From assembly GCF_001421705.1 (NCBI RefSeq), contig NZ_LMKO01000008.1, forward strand, positions 19,899 to 69,693: 49,795 nucleotides of DNA, given 5' to 3'. Numbering within the stretch: the first letter of the stretch is position 1; the number at the start of each line of letters is the position of its first letter. The position numbers were made by a program, and so were the translations under genes. The notes under the pieces were generated by a model. That model was not told the origin of the DNA and ran no database searches. It saw only the letters and a program-made list of their open reading frames with translations. The stretch is from Xylophilus sp. Leaf220. Its GTDB lineage: Bacteria > Pseudomonadota > Gammaproteobacteria > Burkholderiales > Burkholderiaceae_C. Positions 15,845 to 24,438 of the stretch are shown piece by piece.

Positions 15845-16525
15845 TCAGCGTTTGCGCACCGGAGCAGGCGCTGCGGCCGGTGCCGCCCGGGGTGTCGGCA
15901 CCATGATGCCGCGGACCCGGCCGCGCAGGTTGGCCACCTGGTCGTAGTTGTCGTAGTCCATGCCGTCGCCGGTGAACTGGTCCTGGCCGCGGGTCAGCAC
16001 CACCGGCTTGTGGGATTTGACCCGCTCGGTCTCGGTGAAGGCGTGCAGGAACTCGCTGCGGAACTGCATCTGCGGGACCGGCTGGCCGCGCGCGTCGGTG
16101 GTGGCCTCGCGGGTCACGATGGCGTTGCCGAAGAGTTGCACCTCCGAGCCGTCGCCGTTGCTGAGCGCGGTGTTGGCGGTGGCGACGGTCAGCTTGCCGT
16201 CCTTGCTGAAGGACCGGATCCGCGGCTTGTCGATCTCCAGCGTGTCGGTGTCGGGGTAGTGGCGGCCTTCGGTGCCGAAGATCTCGCTGGTCAGCTTGCC
16301 GTCCTTGTCGAAGTTGCGGACGGCGAAGTCGCGCATGAAGTAATCGGGCTCGTGGCGCACCGGGCGCTCGGGTTCGGCCACCGCGGGTGGCGGCGTGCTG
16401 CGCACCAGCCAGTAGCTGCCGAGCGCCAGCAGGCCCATCAGCAGCACCGGCAGGTAGATGGAGGCACGGTCGAGCGCGGTGCGCAGCGCGGCGACGGGCT
16501 TGAAGCTTCCGCGGGCCGCGCTCAC
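15845..16525 (-). CDS. lptC: LPS export ABC transporter periplasmic protein LptC
   Basis: 226-residue bitopic inner-membrane protein. A single transmembrane segment (about 19-40, SIYLPVLLMGLLALGSYW) leads into a beta-rich periplasmic domain containing YFMRDFAVRNFDKDGKL. LptC links LptB2FG to LptA in lipopolysaccharide export. The open frame reaches an ATG at 16558 overlapping kdsC, but the GTG at 16525 has GGAGG at ideal spacing and 22 bases separate it from the kdsC stop, so I prefer the GTG. It follows kdsC in the usual order, but lptA and lptB do not follow. Confidence 0.88.
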   Translation of the reverse strand: MSAARGSFKPVAALRTALDRASIYLPVLLMGLLALGSYWLVRSTPPPAVAEPERPVRHEPDYFMRDFAVRNFDKDGKLTSEIFGTEGRHYPDTDTLEIDKPRIRSFSKDGKLTVATANTALSNGDGSEVQLFGNAIVTREATTDARGQPVPQMQFRSEFLHAFTETERVKSHKPVVLTRGQDQFTGDGMDYDNYDQVANLRGRVRGIMVPTPRAAPAAAPAPVRKR

Positions 16526-16547
16526 CGGGCGGCCTCCGGACGTCGCG

Positions 16548-17162
16548 TCAATGCGCATACTCCTGCAGCAGGGCGTCGTAGCGGCCGGTGGCGGCCAGCA
16601 GCAGGTCGCAGCACTCGCGCACCGCACCGTGGCCGGCGGTGGCACGGGTCACGTGGTGGGCGACGGCCAGCAGTTCGGCATGGGCGCCGCACGGGGCGCA
16701 GGCGAAGGCGGCGCGGCGCAGCATCGGCAGGTCGGGCCAGTCGTCGCCCATCGCCGCGGCCTGGTGCCAGCCCAGGCCGAGCGCATCGAGCGTCGCCTGC
16801 GCCGCCGGCCGCTTGTCCTCGGTGCCGAAATGCGCATGCGCGATGCCGAGAGCCGCCAGCCGCGCCCGCAGCGGCCGCGAATCCCGCCCGGTGACGACGG
16901 CCGGCACGATGCCCGCCCGCTGCAGCAGCTTCAGCCCGTGGCCGTCGAGCGTGTTGAAGCGCTTGATCGTCTCGCCCCCGCCGCGCGGATCGGCCTCGGG
17001 AAATTCGGTGAAGTACAGCCCCCCGTCGGTCAGCACGCCGTCGACGTCGAAGAACGCGACCCGCACCTCCTGCGCGCGCAGCAGCAACTCGGGCGCCCAG
17101 CGCTGCGCCGGGGTGATGGGAGGCAGGGAATCGAGAGGGAGCATTGCGTGCTTATCAGCCAT
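16548..17162 (-). CDS. kdsC: 3-deoxy-D-manno-octulosonate 8-phosphate phosphatase KdsC
   Basis: 204-residue C0-type HAD phosphatase. Nucleophile and acid-base aspartates are Asp39/Asp41 in FFDVDGVLTDG, and the motif IV aspartates are in MGDDWPDLPML. It removes phosphate from Kdo-8-P in lipopolysaccharide core synthesis. It lies between kdsD and lptC on the same strand; the 120-bp gap to kdsD holds an 88-bp dispersed repeat. An internal ATG at 17144 is a possible alternative start. Confidence 0.94.
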   Translation of the reverse strand: MADKHAMLPLDSLPPITPAQRWAPELLLRAQEVRVAFFDVDGVLTDGGLYFTEFPEADPRGGGETIKRFNTLDGHGLKLLQRAGIVPAVVTGRDSRPLRARLAALGIAHAHFGTEDKRPAAQATLDALGLGWHQAAAMGDDWPDLPMLRRAAFACAPCGAHAELLAVAHHVTRATAGHGAVRECCDLLLAATGRYDALLQEYAH

Positions 17163-17194
17163 GAACCGCCCATAAGAGGCGCGGAATTCGTTTC

Positions 17195-17282
17195 AGGACG
17201 ACCGCGGATCCGGCTCCGCCGGTCCGCCGGCCGTGCCCCCTGCAAGGGGGTAGGCGAAGACACGCAGTGCGCAGCCTGGGGG
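17195..17282 (-). repeat. 88-bp dispersed element, copy A, abutting the kdsD stop
   Basis: The reverse complement begins CCCCCAGGCTGCGC at the base after the kdsD stop and matches 32451-32538 at most positions. Two hairpins can form: a short CCCCC/GGGGG one and a longer one with arms CCGGC/GCCGG inside GCGGA/TCCGC. See the dnaA copy for the compensatory change. Confidence 0.85.
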
Positions 17283-18284
17283 TCATATCACTTTCGCCCG
17301 CAGCAGGTCGCCGATGTGCGCCACGCCCACCAGCACGCCGTCGGCATCGGCCACGAGCACGCTGGTGATGCGGTGTTCCTCCATCCGCTCGGCGGCATCC
17401 ACCGCCAGGGCCGTCGGGGCGATGGTGCGGGGCCGGGCGTGCATCACTTCGGCCGCGCTCAATGCCCGCAGGTCGGCGCCGGTCTCCACCAGGCGGCGCA
17501 GGTCGCCGTCGGTGAAGACGCCCAGCACCCGGCGGTCGGCATCGACCACCGCCGCGGCGCCCAGGCCCTTGGCGCTCATCTCGCGCATCAGCACCGCCAG
17601 CGGCGTGTCGGGCCGCACGGCGGGCACCGCGTCGCCGGTGCGCATCACGTCGGACACATGGGTCAGCAGCTTCCTGCCGAGCGCGCCGCCCGGATGGGAG
17701 CGCGCGAAATCCTCGGCACGGAAGCCCCGCGCCTCCAGCAGCACGACCGCCAGGGCGTCGCCCAACGCCGCCTGCGCGGTGGTGCTGGCGGTCGGGGCCA
17801 GGTTGAGCGGGCAGGCCTCTTTTTCGACGCCGCTGTCGAGCACCCAGTCGGCATGCCGGGCAAGGGTCGAGGTCAGCCCGCCAGTCATCGCGACCAGCGG
17901 CGTGCCCATGCGCTTGACCACCGGCAGGATGCCCGCCAGCTCGGCCACCTCGCCGCTGTTGGAGATGGCCAGCACCACGTCCTGGCCGGTGATCATGCCC
18001 AGGTCGCCGTGGTTGGCCTCGGCCGGGTGCACGAACATCGCCGGCGTGCCGGTGGAGGCGAGCGTCGCCGCGATCTTGCGGCCGATGTGGCCGCTCTTGC
18101 CCATGCCCATCACCACCACCCGGCCGGTGCAGCGCAGCACCAGCTGCACCACCTGCGGGAAATGGTCGCCCAGGCGCGCCTTCAGCCCGGTGACGGCCGC
18201 GGCCTCGATGTCGAGGGTGTCGCGGGCCAGGCGCAGCGCCGCGTCGGCATCGAAGGCGGGCAGGGGCGGGGCGGCAGAAGTCAT
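17283..18284 (-). CDS. kdsD: D-arabinose 5-phosphate isomerase KdsD
   Basis: 333-residue sugar isomerase. A SIS domain (about 40-180; VVVMGMGKSGHIGRKIAATLASTG) is followed by two CBS domains (about 205-333). It interconverts ribulose 5-phosphate and arabinose 5-phosphate for Kdo synthesis. It is upstream of kdsC and lptC on the same strand, and divergent from the Kef-type antiporter with an 86-bp shared promoter region. The start at 18284 (MTSAAPPLP) is preferred over the upstream extension, which would overlap the divergent gene. Confidence 0.94.
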   Translation of the reverse strand: MTSAAPPLPAFDADAALRLARDTLDIEAAAVTGLKARLGDHFPQVVQLVLRCTGRVVVMGMGKSGHIGRKIAATLASTGTPAMFVHPAEANHGDLGMITGQDVVLAISNSGEVAELAGILPVVKRMGTPLVAMTGGLTSTLARHADWVLDSGVEKEACPLNLAPTASTTAQAALGDALAVVLLEARGFRAEDFARSHPGGALGRKLLTHVSDVMRTGDAVPAVRPDTPLAVLMREMSAKGLGAAAVVDADRRVLGVFTDGDLRRLVETGADLRALSAAEVMHARPRTIAPTALAVDAAERMEEHRITSVLVADADGVLVGVAHIGDLLRAKVI

Positions 18285-18370
18285 CCGCCGGATTTTATCG
18301 GCCGGGTCCTTCCGGCGTGTTTCGGCGCGCCAGGAGACCCGGGCCGGCACCGTGCTTGCTAGCATCCGGC

Positions 18371-20359
18371 ATGTCGTCGCTCGCCCTCACCCTGCTCTAC
18401 CTGCTGGCCGCCGTGGTGGGCGTGGTGGCCTGCCGCAGCCTCAAGCTGCCGCCGATGCTCGGCTACCTGGCCGCGGGCGTGCTGATCGGGCCGCACGCGC
18501 TGGCGCTGGCGCAGAACTCCGAAGGCGTGCGCCACCTGGGCGAATTCGGCGTGGTGTTCCTGATGTTCGTCATCGGCCTGGAGTTCAGCCTGCCCAAGCT
18601 GCGGGCGATGCGCCGCCACGTGTTCGGCCTGGGCCTGGCGCAGGTGGCGTTGACGATGGCGGTGGCCATCGGCGGCATGCTGCTGTTCGCACTGTGGGTG
18701 CCGGCGCCCTGGCGCGTCGGCTGGCAGACCGCGGTGGCGCTGGCCGGCGCGCTGGCGATGAGCAGCACCGCGATCGTCGTCAAGCTGATGGCCGAGCGGC
18801 TGGAGCTGGAGACCGAGCACGGCAAGCGGGTGATGGGCATCCTGCTGTTCCAGGACCTGGCGGTGGTGCCGCTGCTGGTGCTGATCCCGGCGCTGGGCTC
18901 GTCGCCCGAGCGGCTGCTGATCGAGGTCGGCATCGCGATGGCCAAGGCCACCGTGCTGGTCACGCTGCTGCTGGTGGGCGGCCAGCGGGTGATGCGCTGG
19001 TGGCTCACCATCGTGGCGCGGCGGCGCAGCGAGGAGCTCTTCATGCTCAACCTGCTGCTGATCACCCTGGGCCTGGCCTGGATCACCGAGAGCGCCGGGC
19101 TTTCGCTGGCGCTCGGCGCGTTCGTGGCCGGCATGCTGGTCTCGGAGACCGAGTTCAAGCACCAGGTCGAGTCCGACATCCGGCCGTTCCACGACGTGCT
19201 GCTGGGCCTCTTCTTCATCACCATCGGCATGATGCTCGACTGGCACATCCTGCTCGACCGCTGGGGCGTGGTGCTGGCGCTGCTGCTGGTGCCGCTGGCG
19301 CTGAAGCTGGCGCTGATCACGCTGCTGGCGCGGTGGCTGGGTGCATCGGCCGGGGTGTCGCTGCGCACCGGCCTGTACCTGGCGCAGGCGGGCGAGTTCG
19401 GCTTCGTGCTGCTGTCGCTGGCGCAGGACCGCAACCTGGTCTCGCCCGAGCTGCTGAACCCGGTGCTGGCCTCGATGGTGCTGTCGATGCTGACCGCGCC
19501 CTTCCTGATCCAGCACAGCAACCGCATCGTGATGAAGCTGGTCTCGAGCGAATGGCTGCAGCAGTCGCTGCAGATGACCAGCATCGCCCGCAAGTCGATC
19601 AATGCCAACAAGCACGTGATCATCTGCGGCTACGGCCGCTGCGGCCAGAACCTGGCGCGGATGCTGGAGCGGGAGGGCATCGCCTCGGTCGCGCTCGACC
19701 TCGACCCCGACCGGGTGCGCCAGGCGGCCGCCGCCGGCGATGCGGTGGCCTTCGGCGACGCCACCCGGCTCCAGGCGCTGATGGCCGCCGGCCTGGCCCG
19801 CGCCAGCGCGGTGGTGATCACCTACCTGGACGTGAACGGCGCGCTGCGCATCCTGGAACACGCCCGCACCCATGCGCCGCAGGTGCCGGTGGTCGTGCGC
19901 ACCCAAGACGACCACGACCTGGAGCGGCTGCAGCAGGCCGGCGCCACCGAGGTGGTGCCCGAGGCGATCGAAGGCTCGCTGATGCTGGCCAGCCACGCGC
20001 TGGCCCTGGTGGGCGTGCCGATGCGCCGGGTGATCCGGGTGGTGCAGGACCAGCGCGACGCGCGCTACGACCTGCTGCGCGGCTACTTCCACGGCGCGGA
20101 CGACGACGGCGCCCACGAACGCGACACCGAGCGCCTCGCGCCCTGCACCCTGCCGGACGACGTGGCCGCCGTCGGCCGCCTGCTGGGCGCGGTGGCGCTG
20201 GAGACGGTGGGCGTCCGCGTGGTCGGCATCCGCCGCGCCGACGGCCACACGGTGGTGCCCGCCGCCGACACGCCGGTGCAGGCGGGCGACACGCTGGTGC
20301 TGTCGGGCCGGCCGCAGGCCCTGGCCCTGGCAGAGGAGCTGCTGCTGCGGCGGCGCTGA
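18371..20359 (+). CDS. Kef-type monovalent cation:proton antiporter (CPA2) with RCK domain
   Basis: 662 residues. The N-terminal two-thirds is a CPA2 Na+/K+-H+ exchanger domain with about 12 hydrophobic segments (LGEFGVVFLMFVIGLEF and a later LALGAFVAGMLVSETEF are family blocks). Residues from about 415 form a TrkA-N/RCK Rossmann domain with the nucleotide loop GYGRCG (about 420-425), and a TrkA-C domain ends the protein. This is the KefB/KefC layout, implying K+ efflux gated by a nucleotide or glutathione adduct. No kefF/kefG-type ancillary gene is adjacent. Start chosen as the ATG at 18371; the longer frame overlaps kdsD. Confidence 0.9.
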   Translation: MSSLALTLLYLLAAVVGVVACRSLKLPPMLGYLAAGVLIGPHALALAQNSEGVRHLGEFGVVFLMFVIGLEFSLPKLRAMRRHVFGLGLAQVALTMAVAIGGMLLFALWVPAPWRVGWQTAVALAGALAMSSTAIVVKLMAERLELETEHGKRVMGILLFQDLAVVPLLVLIPALGSSPERLLIEVGIAMAKATVLVTLLLVGGQRVMRWWLTIVARRRSEELFMLNLLLITLGLAWITESAGLSLALGAFVAGMLVSETEFKHQVESDIRPFHDVLLGLFFITIGMMLDWHILLDRWGVVLALLLVPLALKLALITLLARWLGASAGVSLRTGLYLAQAGEFGFVLLSLAQDRNLVSPELLNPVLASMVLSMLTAPFLIQHSNRIVMKLVSSEWLQQSLQMTSIARKSINANKHVIICGYGRCGQNLARMLEREGIASVALDLDPDRVRQAAAAGDAVAFGDATRLQALMAAGLARASAVVITYLDVNGALRILEHARTHAPQVPVVVRTQDDHDLERLQQAGATEVVPEAIEGSLMLASHALALVGVPMRRVIRVVQDQRDARYDLLRGYFHGADDDGAHERDTERLAPCTLPDDVAAVGRLLGAVALETVGVRVVGIRRADGHTVVPAADTPVQAGDTLVLSGRPQALALAEELLLRRR

Positions 20360-20360
20360 A

Positions 20361-20376
20361 CCGGCCGCGCGGCCGG
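20361..20376. terminator. GC palindrome between convergent genes, possible weak terminator
   Basis: CCGGCCGCGCGGCCGG is a perfect 16-bp palindrome in the 43-bp gap between the antiporter and the convergent GGDEF-EAL gene. It has no T-run, so termination is uncertain. Confidence 0.35.
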
Positions 20377-20402
20377 CCCGCACAGCGGGTTCGCCCGGAC
20401 CT

Positions 20403-23039
20403 TCAGGTCCAGAACTTGTCGAGCGCTTCCACCGGCGCCGGCCGGCCGAAGAGGTAGCCCTGCAGGTACTCGCAGCCGCTGGCCAACAGGTAGTCGCGCT
20501 GGCCTTCGGTCTCCACCCCTTCGGCCACCACCCGCAGGCCCAGGCTGCGGGCCAGCCGCACGATGGTGCCGGCGATGGCCGCATCGTGCGGGTCGGTGAG
20601 GATGCCGCGCACGAACGACTGGTCGATCTTGAGCGTGTCGAGCGGCAGCCGCTTCAAATAGCTGAGCGACGAATAGCCGGTGCCGAAATCGTCCAGTGCC
20701 AGCGCGATGCCGACCGCCTTCAGCGCCAGCATCTTCGCCACCGTGTCCTGCACGTCGTGCAGCAGCAGGCTCTCGGTCAGCTCGAGTTTCAGGCGGCGCG
20801 GATCGGCGCCGGCGCGCTCCACCGTCTCGATCAGCTGCTGCACGAAGTGCGGATGCCGGAACTCGTAGGCGCTGACGTTCACCGCGATCGTCAGCTGCCG
20901 GGTGCGCGCGTCCTGCTCCCACACCACCAGCTGGCGGCAGGCCTCCTCCAGCACCTGGCGGCCCAGCACCACGATCAGGCCGGTCTGCTCGGCCACCGGG
21001 ATGAAGTCGGCCGGCGACACCATGCCGCGCTGCGGATGCGGCCAGCGCACCAGCGCCTCCACCCCCACCAGCGCGCCCGCGCGGTCGACCACCGGCTGGT
21101 AGACCAGCACCAGCGCCCGCTGGGCCAACGCCTGCCGCAGGTCGGACTCGAGCCGCAGCCGCTTCGACACCGCCTCGAGCATCTTCGGATCGAAGAAGCT
21201 GCAGGTGTTGCGGCCCGACGCCTTGGATTCGTACATCGCCAGATCGGCGCGCTTGAGCAGCTCGTCGACCGGCAACAGGTGGTCCTGGAACAGCACGATG
21301 CCGATGCTGGGCGTGCAGAGCACGTCGGCCTGGTCGGCCGCGTGCGGCATGCGCAGCGACTGCAGCACCGCCTGCGCCACCGTCTCGGCCTGCTGGCGGG
21401 CGCACGCCAGGTCGCTCGACAGGCCCTCCAGCAGCAGCACGAACTCGTCGCCGCCCAGCCGCGCCACCGTGTCGTGCGGCCGGGCGCAGCCGCGCAGCCG
21501 CTGCGCCACCTGCTGCAGCAGCTGGTCGCCGAACTCGTGGCCCAGGGTGTCGTTGAGGTCCTTGAAGTTGTCCAGGTCCAGCAGCAGCACCGCGCCCGAG
21601 CGCCCCAGCTGCGAACTGTCGGCCAGCGCCTGCTGCAGCCGGTCGATCATGCTGCGCCGGTTGGGCAGGCCGGTCAGCTCGTCCTGGAACGCCAGCTGCT
21701 CGATCCGCGCATCGGCCTTCTTGCGCTCGGTGATGTTGCGGCCGATGCCGCGGTAGCCCATGAAGGCGCCGTCGGCCCCGTGCACCGGCGCGCCGCTGAT
21801 CGAGATCCAGTGCGGCATGCCGTCGTCGCCCTCGACCGCCATCTCGAAATCCTGGAACACCTCGTGCGATTCCATCTGCTGGCGCAGCGCCCGGCGACGC
21901 GTCTCGCTCACCCCGATCGCCGGCAGCTCCCAGGCGCTCAGCCCCTGGTAGGCGCGGCCGTTGGTACCGGTGCTGCGCAGGATGCCGCCGTCGATGCGGC
22001 TCATGCGCAGTTGCGCGTCCTGCTCCCAGTACCAGTCGGAAGACAGCTCGCTCAGCCGGCGCCAGCGCGCCTCGCTCTCGCGCAGGCCCAGCTCGGCGAT
22101 CACCCGCTCCGACTGCGCCCGCCGCGCCTCCACCAGCTGGCCGACGGTGATCACCAGCGGCTGCAGGAAATCGACGTCGTCCCGGTAGTAGCCGCCCGGC
22201 CGGTTCGCCACGCCGACGAACGCCACCAGCCGCCCCGACGCATGCACCGGCAGGCCCAGGAACGCGTCGAGCGGTGCATGCCCCGGCGGCAGGCCGCCGC
22301 TGCGCGGATCGGTGGGCGGCGCGTTGGAGATCACCGCTTCGCCGGTCACCAGCGCCGCGCCGAACAGCGTGTCGAGGTTGTTGAACAGCATGCCGGTCTG
22401 GGCATGCCGGGCCACGGCCGCGCGGGTGGCGTCGTCCCAGCTGATGTCGGTGAGCGCGTAGCAGCGCAGGTAGGGCTTGTCCTGCGGGTCGTACAGCACC
22501 TCGGCGATCAGGCCGTAGCCGCTGCGGGTCAGCTGCAGGAAATCCTCCAGCAGCGCGTCGAACGCGGCCCCCGGCGCATCGGCCACCAGGAAGTTGGAGT
22601 GCGCCTTCAGGATCGCCTGCAGCAGCTGGTTCTGCCGGGCCACCCGCTCGTTGACCAGGACGGAGCGCGTCTGCGCCTGGCGCCGCGCGACCGCGGTGCC
22701 CACCTGGTGGGCCAGCACGTCGAGGTAGCCGCCGCTGCCGTCGAAGACCAGGTAGTCGTCGAAGCCGAGGTCGAGCGCCCGCGCCGCCACCGCTTCGTCG
22801 CCCTCCTCCACCCCGATCAGCAGCGCCGCACCGGGCGCGGCCGGCGCCAGGTCGAAGGCGCTGCCGTCGGGCAGCAGGTGGCGCACCACCACCGCCTCGA
22901 CCGGCCCTGCCGCCAGCACATCGCGCGCGGCCGCCAGGTCCACCGCGGTGCGCACCACCACGCCAGCCGGAGCCAAGGCGTTGGTCAGCCGGTCGGCGCG
23001 TGCCAGCTCACTCTCAATCAGCAGAACCGTATACGCCAT
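20403..23039 (-). CDS. Hybrid diguanylate cyclase/phosphodiesterase (REC-like, GAF, PAS, GGDEF, EAL)
   Basis: 878 residues. Residues 1-115 look like a receiver domain, but where the phosphoacceptor Asp is expected (VVVRHLLPDG, 51-60) there is Arg53, so it is probably not phosphorylated. A GAF-like domain covers about 140-305 and a PAS/PAC about 325-445. The GGDEF domain (about 448-610) keeps GGDEF at 529-533 and an RxxD inhibitory site at 520-523. The EAL domain (about 630-875) keeps Glu661 (EAL), Asn721, Glu753, Asp783-Asp784, Lys804 and Glu840. Both cyclic-di-GMP synthesis and breakdown therefore look possible. No transmembrane segment is seen, so it is likely cytoplasmic. Confidence 0.93.
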   Translation of the reverse strand: MAYTVLLIESELARADRLTNALAPAGVVVRTAVDLAAARDVLAAGPVEAVVVRHLLPDGSAFDLAPAAPGAALLIGVEEGDEAVAARALDLGFDDYLVFDGSGGYLDVLAHQVGTAVARRQAQTRSVLVNERVARQNQLLQAILKAHSNFLVADAPGAAFDALLEDFLQLTRSGYGLIAEVLYDPQDKPYLRCYALTDISWDDATRAAVARHAQTGMLFNNLDTLFGAALVTGEAVISNAPPTDPRSGGLPPGHAPLDAFLGLPVHASGRLVAFVGVANRPGGYYRDDVDFLQPLVITVGQLVEARRAQSERVIAELGLRESEARWRRLSELSSDWYWEQDAQLRMSRIDGGILRSTGTNGRAYQGLSAWELPAIGVSETRRRALRQQMESHEVFQDFEMAVEGDDGMPHWISISGAPVHGADGAFMGYRGIGRNITERKKADARIEQLAFQDELTGLPNRRSMIDRLQQALADSSQLGRSGAVLLLDLDNFKDLNDTLGHEFGDQLLQQVAQRLRGCARPHDTVARLGGDEFVLLLEGLSSDLACARQQAETVAQAVLQSLRMPHAADQADVLCTPSIGIVLFQDHLLPVDELLKRADLAMYESKASGRNTCSFFDPKMLEAVSKRLRLESDLRQALAQRALVLVYQPVVDRAGALVGVEALVRWPHPQRGMVSPADFIPVAEQTGLIVVLGRQVLEEACRQLVVWEQDARTRQLTIAVNVSAYEFRHPHFVQQLIETVERAGADPRRLKLELTESLLLHDVQDTVAKMLALKAVGIALALDDFGTGYSSLSYLKRLPLDTLKIDQSFVRGILTDPHDAAIAGTIVRLARSLGLRVVAEGVETEGQRDYLLASGCEYLQGYLFGRPAPVEALDKFWT

Positions 23040-23188
23040 CGTGTGAAGGGGTAGGCTGAACGTGGTCCCCGAAAAGGGAAAATCACCAAATCATTATGAG
23101 TGCGCCGGCGACGATTTGTAATTTTATCCGGCTTAATTTACACCCAACGAATGTCCACAAAGGTCGCGTCCGCGGCCTGGGCTCCTCC

Positions 23189-23743
23189 ATGCACGATCTT
23201 CACGTCCACGACTACCTTCGCCGCCACATCCGGACCGTACCCGACTGGCCCGCGCCGGGCGTACAGTTTCGTGACATCACCCCGCTGCTGCAGGACCCCA
23301 AGGTGTTCCGGGTGCTGGTAGACGCGTTCGTGCACCGCTACATGGACCGGGCGATGCGCCCCGACGTGGTGGCCGGCCTGGACGCGCGCGGCTTCATCCT
23401 GGGCGCCGTGATCGCCTACGAGCTCAACATCGGCTTCGTGCCGATCCGCAAGAAGGGCAAGCTGCCGTTCACCACCGTCGCCGAAACCTACGAGCTGGAA
23501 TACGGCAGCGCCACCGTCGAGCTGCATGCCGACGCGGTGAAGCCCGGCGACCGGGTGCTGCTGGTCGACGACCTGATCGCCACCGGCGGCACGATGATGG
23601 CGGGCAAGAACCTGCTGGAGCGGCTGGGTGCGGTGGTGATCGAGGGCGCCGCCATCGTCGATCTGCCCGAACTGGGCGGCTCCGACCGGCTGCGGGCCGC
23701 CGGCCTGCCGCTGTTCACCTTGGTGGATTTCAGCGCCGGCTAG
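23189..23743 (+). CDS. apt: Adenine phosphoribosyltransferase
   Basis: 184-residue APRT. The family N-terminal block [17 protein letters not shown] and the PRPP-binding motif [14 protein letters not shown] are both present. It salvages adenine to AMP. I chose the ATG at 23189 ([10 protein letters not shown]), which gives the normal family length. An ATG at 23096 would add 31 residues encoded by an unusually AT-rich stretch and lacking family similarity. Neither start has a convincing Shine-Dalgarno. It is divergent from the GGDEF-EAL gene. Confidence 0.92.
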   Translation: MHDLHVHDYLRRHIRTVPDWPAPGVQFRDITPLLQDPKVFRVLVDAFVHRYMDRAMRPDVVAGLDARGFILGAVIAYELNIGFVPIRKKGKLPFTTVAETYELEYGSATVELHADAVKPGDRVLLVDDLIATGGTMMAGKNLLERLGAVVIEGAAIVDLPELGGSDRLRAAGLPLFTLVDFSAG

Positions 23744-23770
23744 ACGGCACGGCGGCCGAGCGGCGGGCGC

Positions 23771-23794
23771 AAAAAAAGCCGCTCACGGCGGCTT
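23771..23794 (-). terminator. Rho-independent terminator for the cNMP-binding gene
   Basis: Arms AAGCCGC (23776-23782) and GCGGCTT (23788-23794) with a 5-base loop. The seven A at 23771-23777 become a T-run on the minus strand. It lies 24 bases past the stop of the minus-strand gene and may also slow transcription from apt. Confidence 0.75.
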
Positions 23795-23817
23795 CCAGGC
23801 GGGGGCGGCAGGGCGGC

Positions 23818-24324
23818 TCAGGTCGAGGCGACCCGGCGGCGGCGGTTGGCCAGCCGTTTCGCCAGCACGCCGCCGGCGGCCAGTGCCAGGTTCAGCGCCA
23901 CCGTGGGCTGGCGGTGCGTCAGCTCCGAGAAGCGCAGGGGCGACAGGCTCCAGAGCACGCAGGGGCTGCCGGCCTGCACCGTGGCGCTGCGCGGGCGGTG
24001 CGAGAAGAAGGCGCCCTCGCCCACCACCGAACCCGGCCCGACGATCGCCAGCCGCAGCCGGCCCTGGGCGTCCTCCACATGCACGCTCAGGCTGCCGCGT
24101 TCGACGAAGTAGAGGGTGCGGTCGGCCGAGCCCTCGGTGAACAGCACCTGGCTCTGGGTGAGCGTGCAGACCTGCAGGTAGGGTGCCAGCACCCGCCAGT
24201 CGGCGGCGCTTAGCAGGTTCACCATCGCATCGTCACCCGGCGCCGACTCGATCGCGCTGATCAGGCCCTCCAGCTCGAACTCGGCCGAGCCGGCAGGAAA
24301 AACGGCGTGGAGACTTGCATTCAT
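23818..24324 (-). CDS. Cyclic nucleotide-binding domain protein
   Basis: 168 residues with one Crp-like cNMP-binding domain (about 35-145). The core reads GSADRTLYFVERGSLSVHV, and the phosphate-binding cassette is in GSVVGEGAFFSHRPRSATV. No helix-turn-helix or enzyme domain follows; the short tail is basic (RLANRRRRV). It is therefore probably a stand-alone sensor or adaptor rather than a Crp-type regulator. The cassette keeps the Gly-Glu and Arg usually needed to hold the nucleotide. The start at 24324 (MNASLHAVF) is chosen over 24360 without ribosome-site support. It lies 114 bp downstream of mnmE. Confidence 0.8.
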   Translation of the reverse strand: MNASLHAVFPAGSAEFELEGLISAIESAPGDDAMVNLLSAADWRVLAPYLQVCTLTQSQVLFTEGSADRTLYFVERGSLSVHVEDAQGRLRLAIVGPGSVVGEGAFFSHRPRSATVQAGSPCVLWSLSPLRFSELTHRQPTVALNLALAAGGVLAKRLANRRRRVAST

Positions 24325-24438
24325 GGTGGGCGCACGGTAACGGTCTGCGGGATTACCCACAAGAGCGCATTACCGCAGGTTACAGATGGCGGATCGCCGG
24401 TTCTCCAGTCAAAACGACCGGTCGCGATCTGCAGGCCG

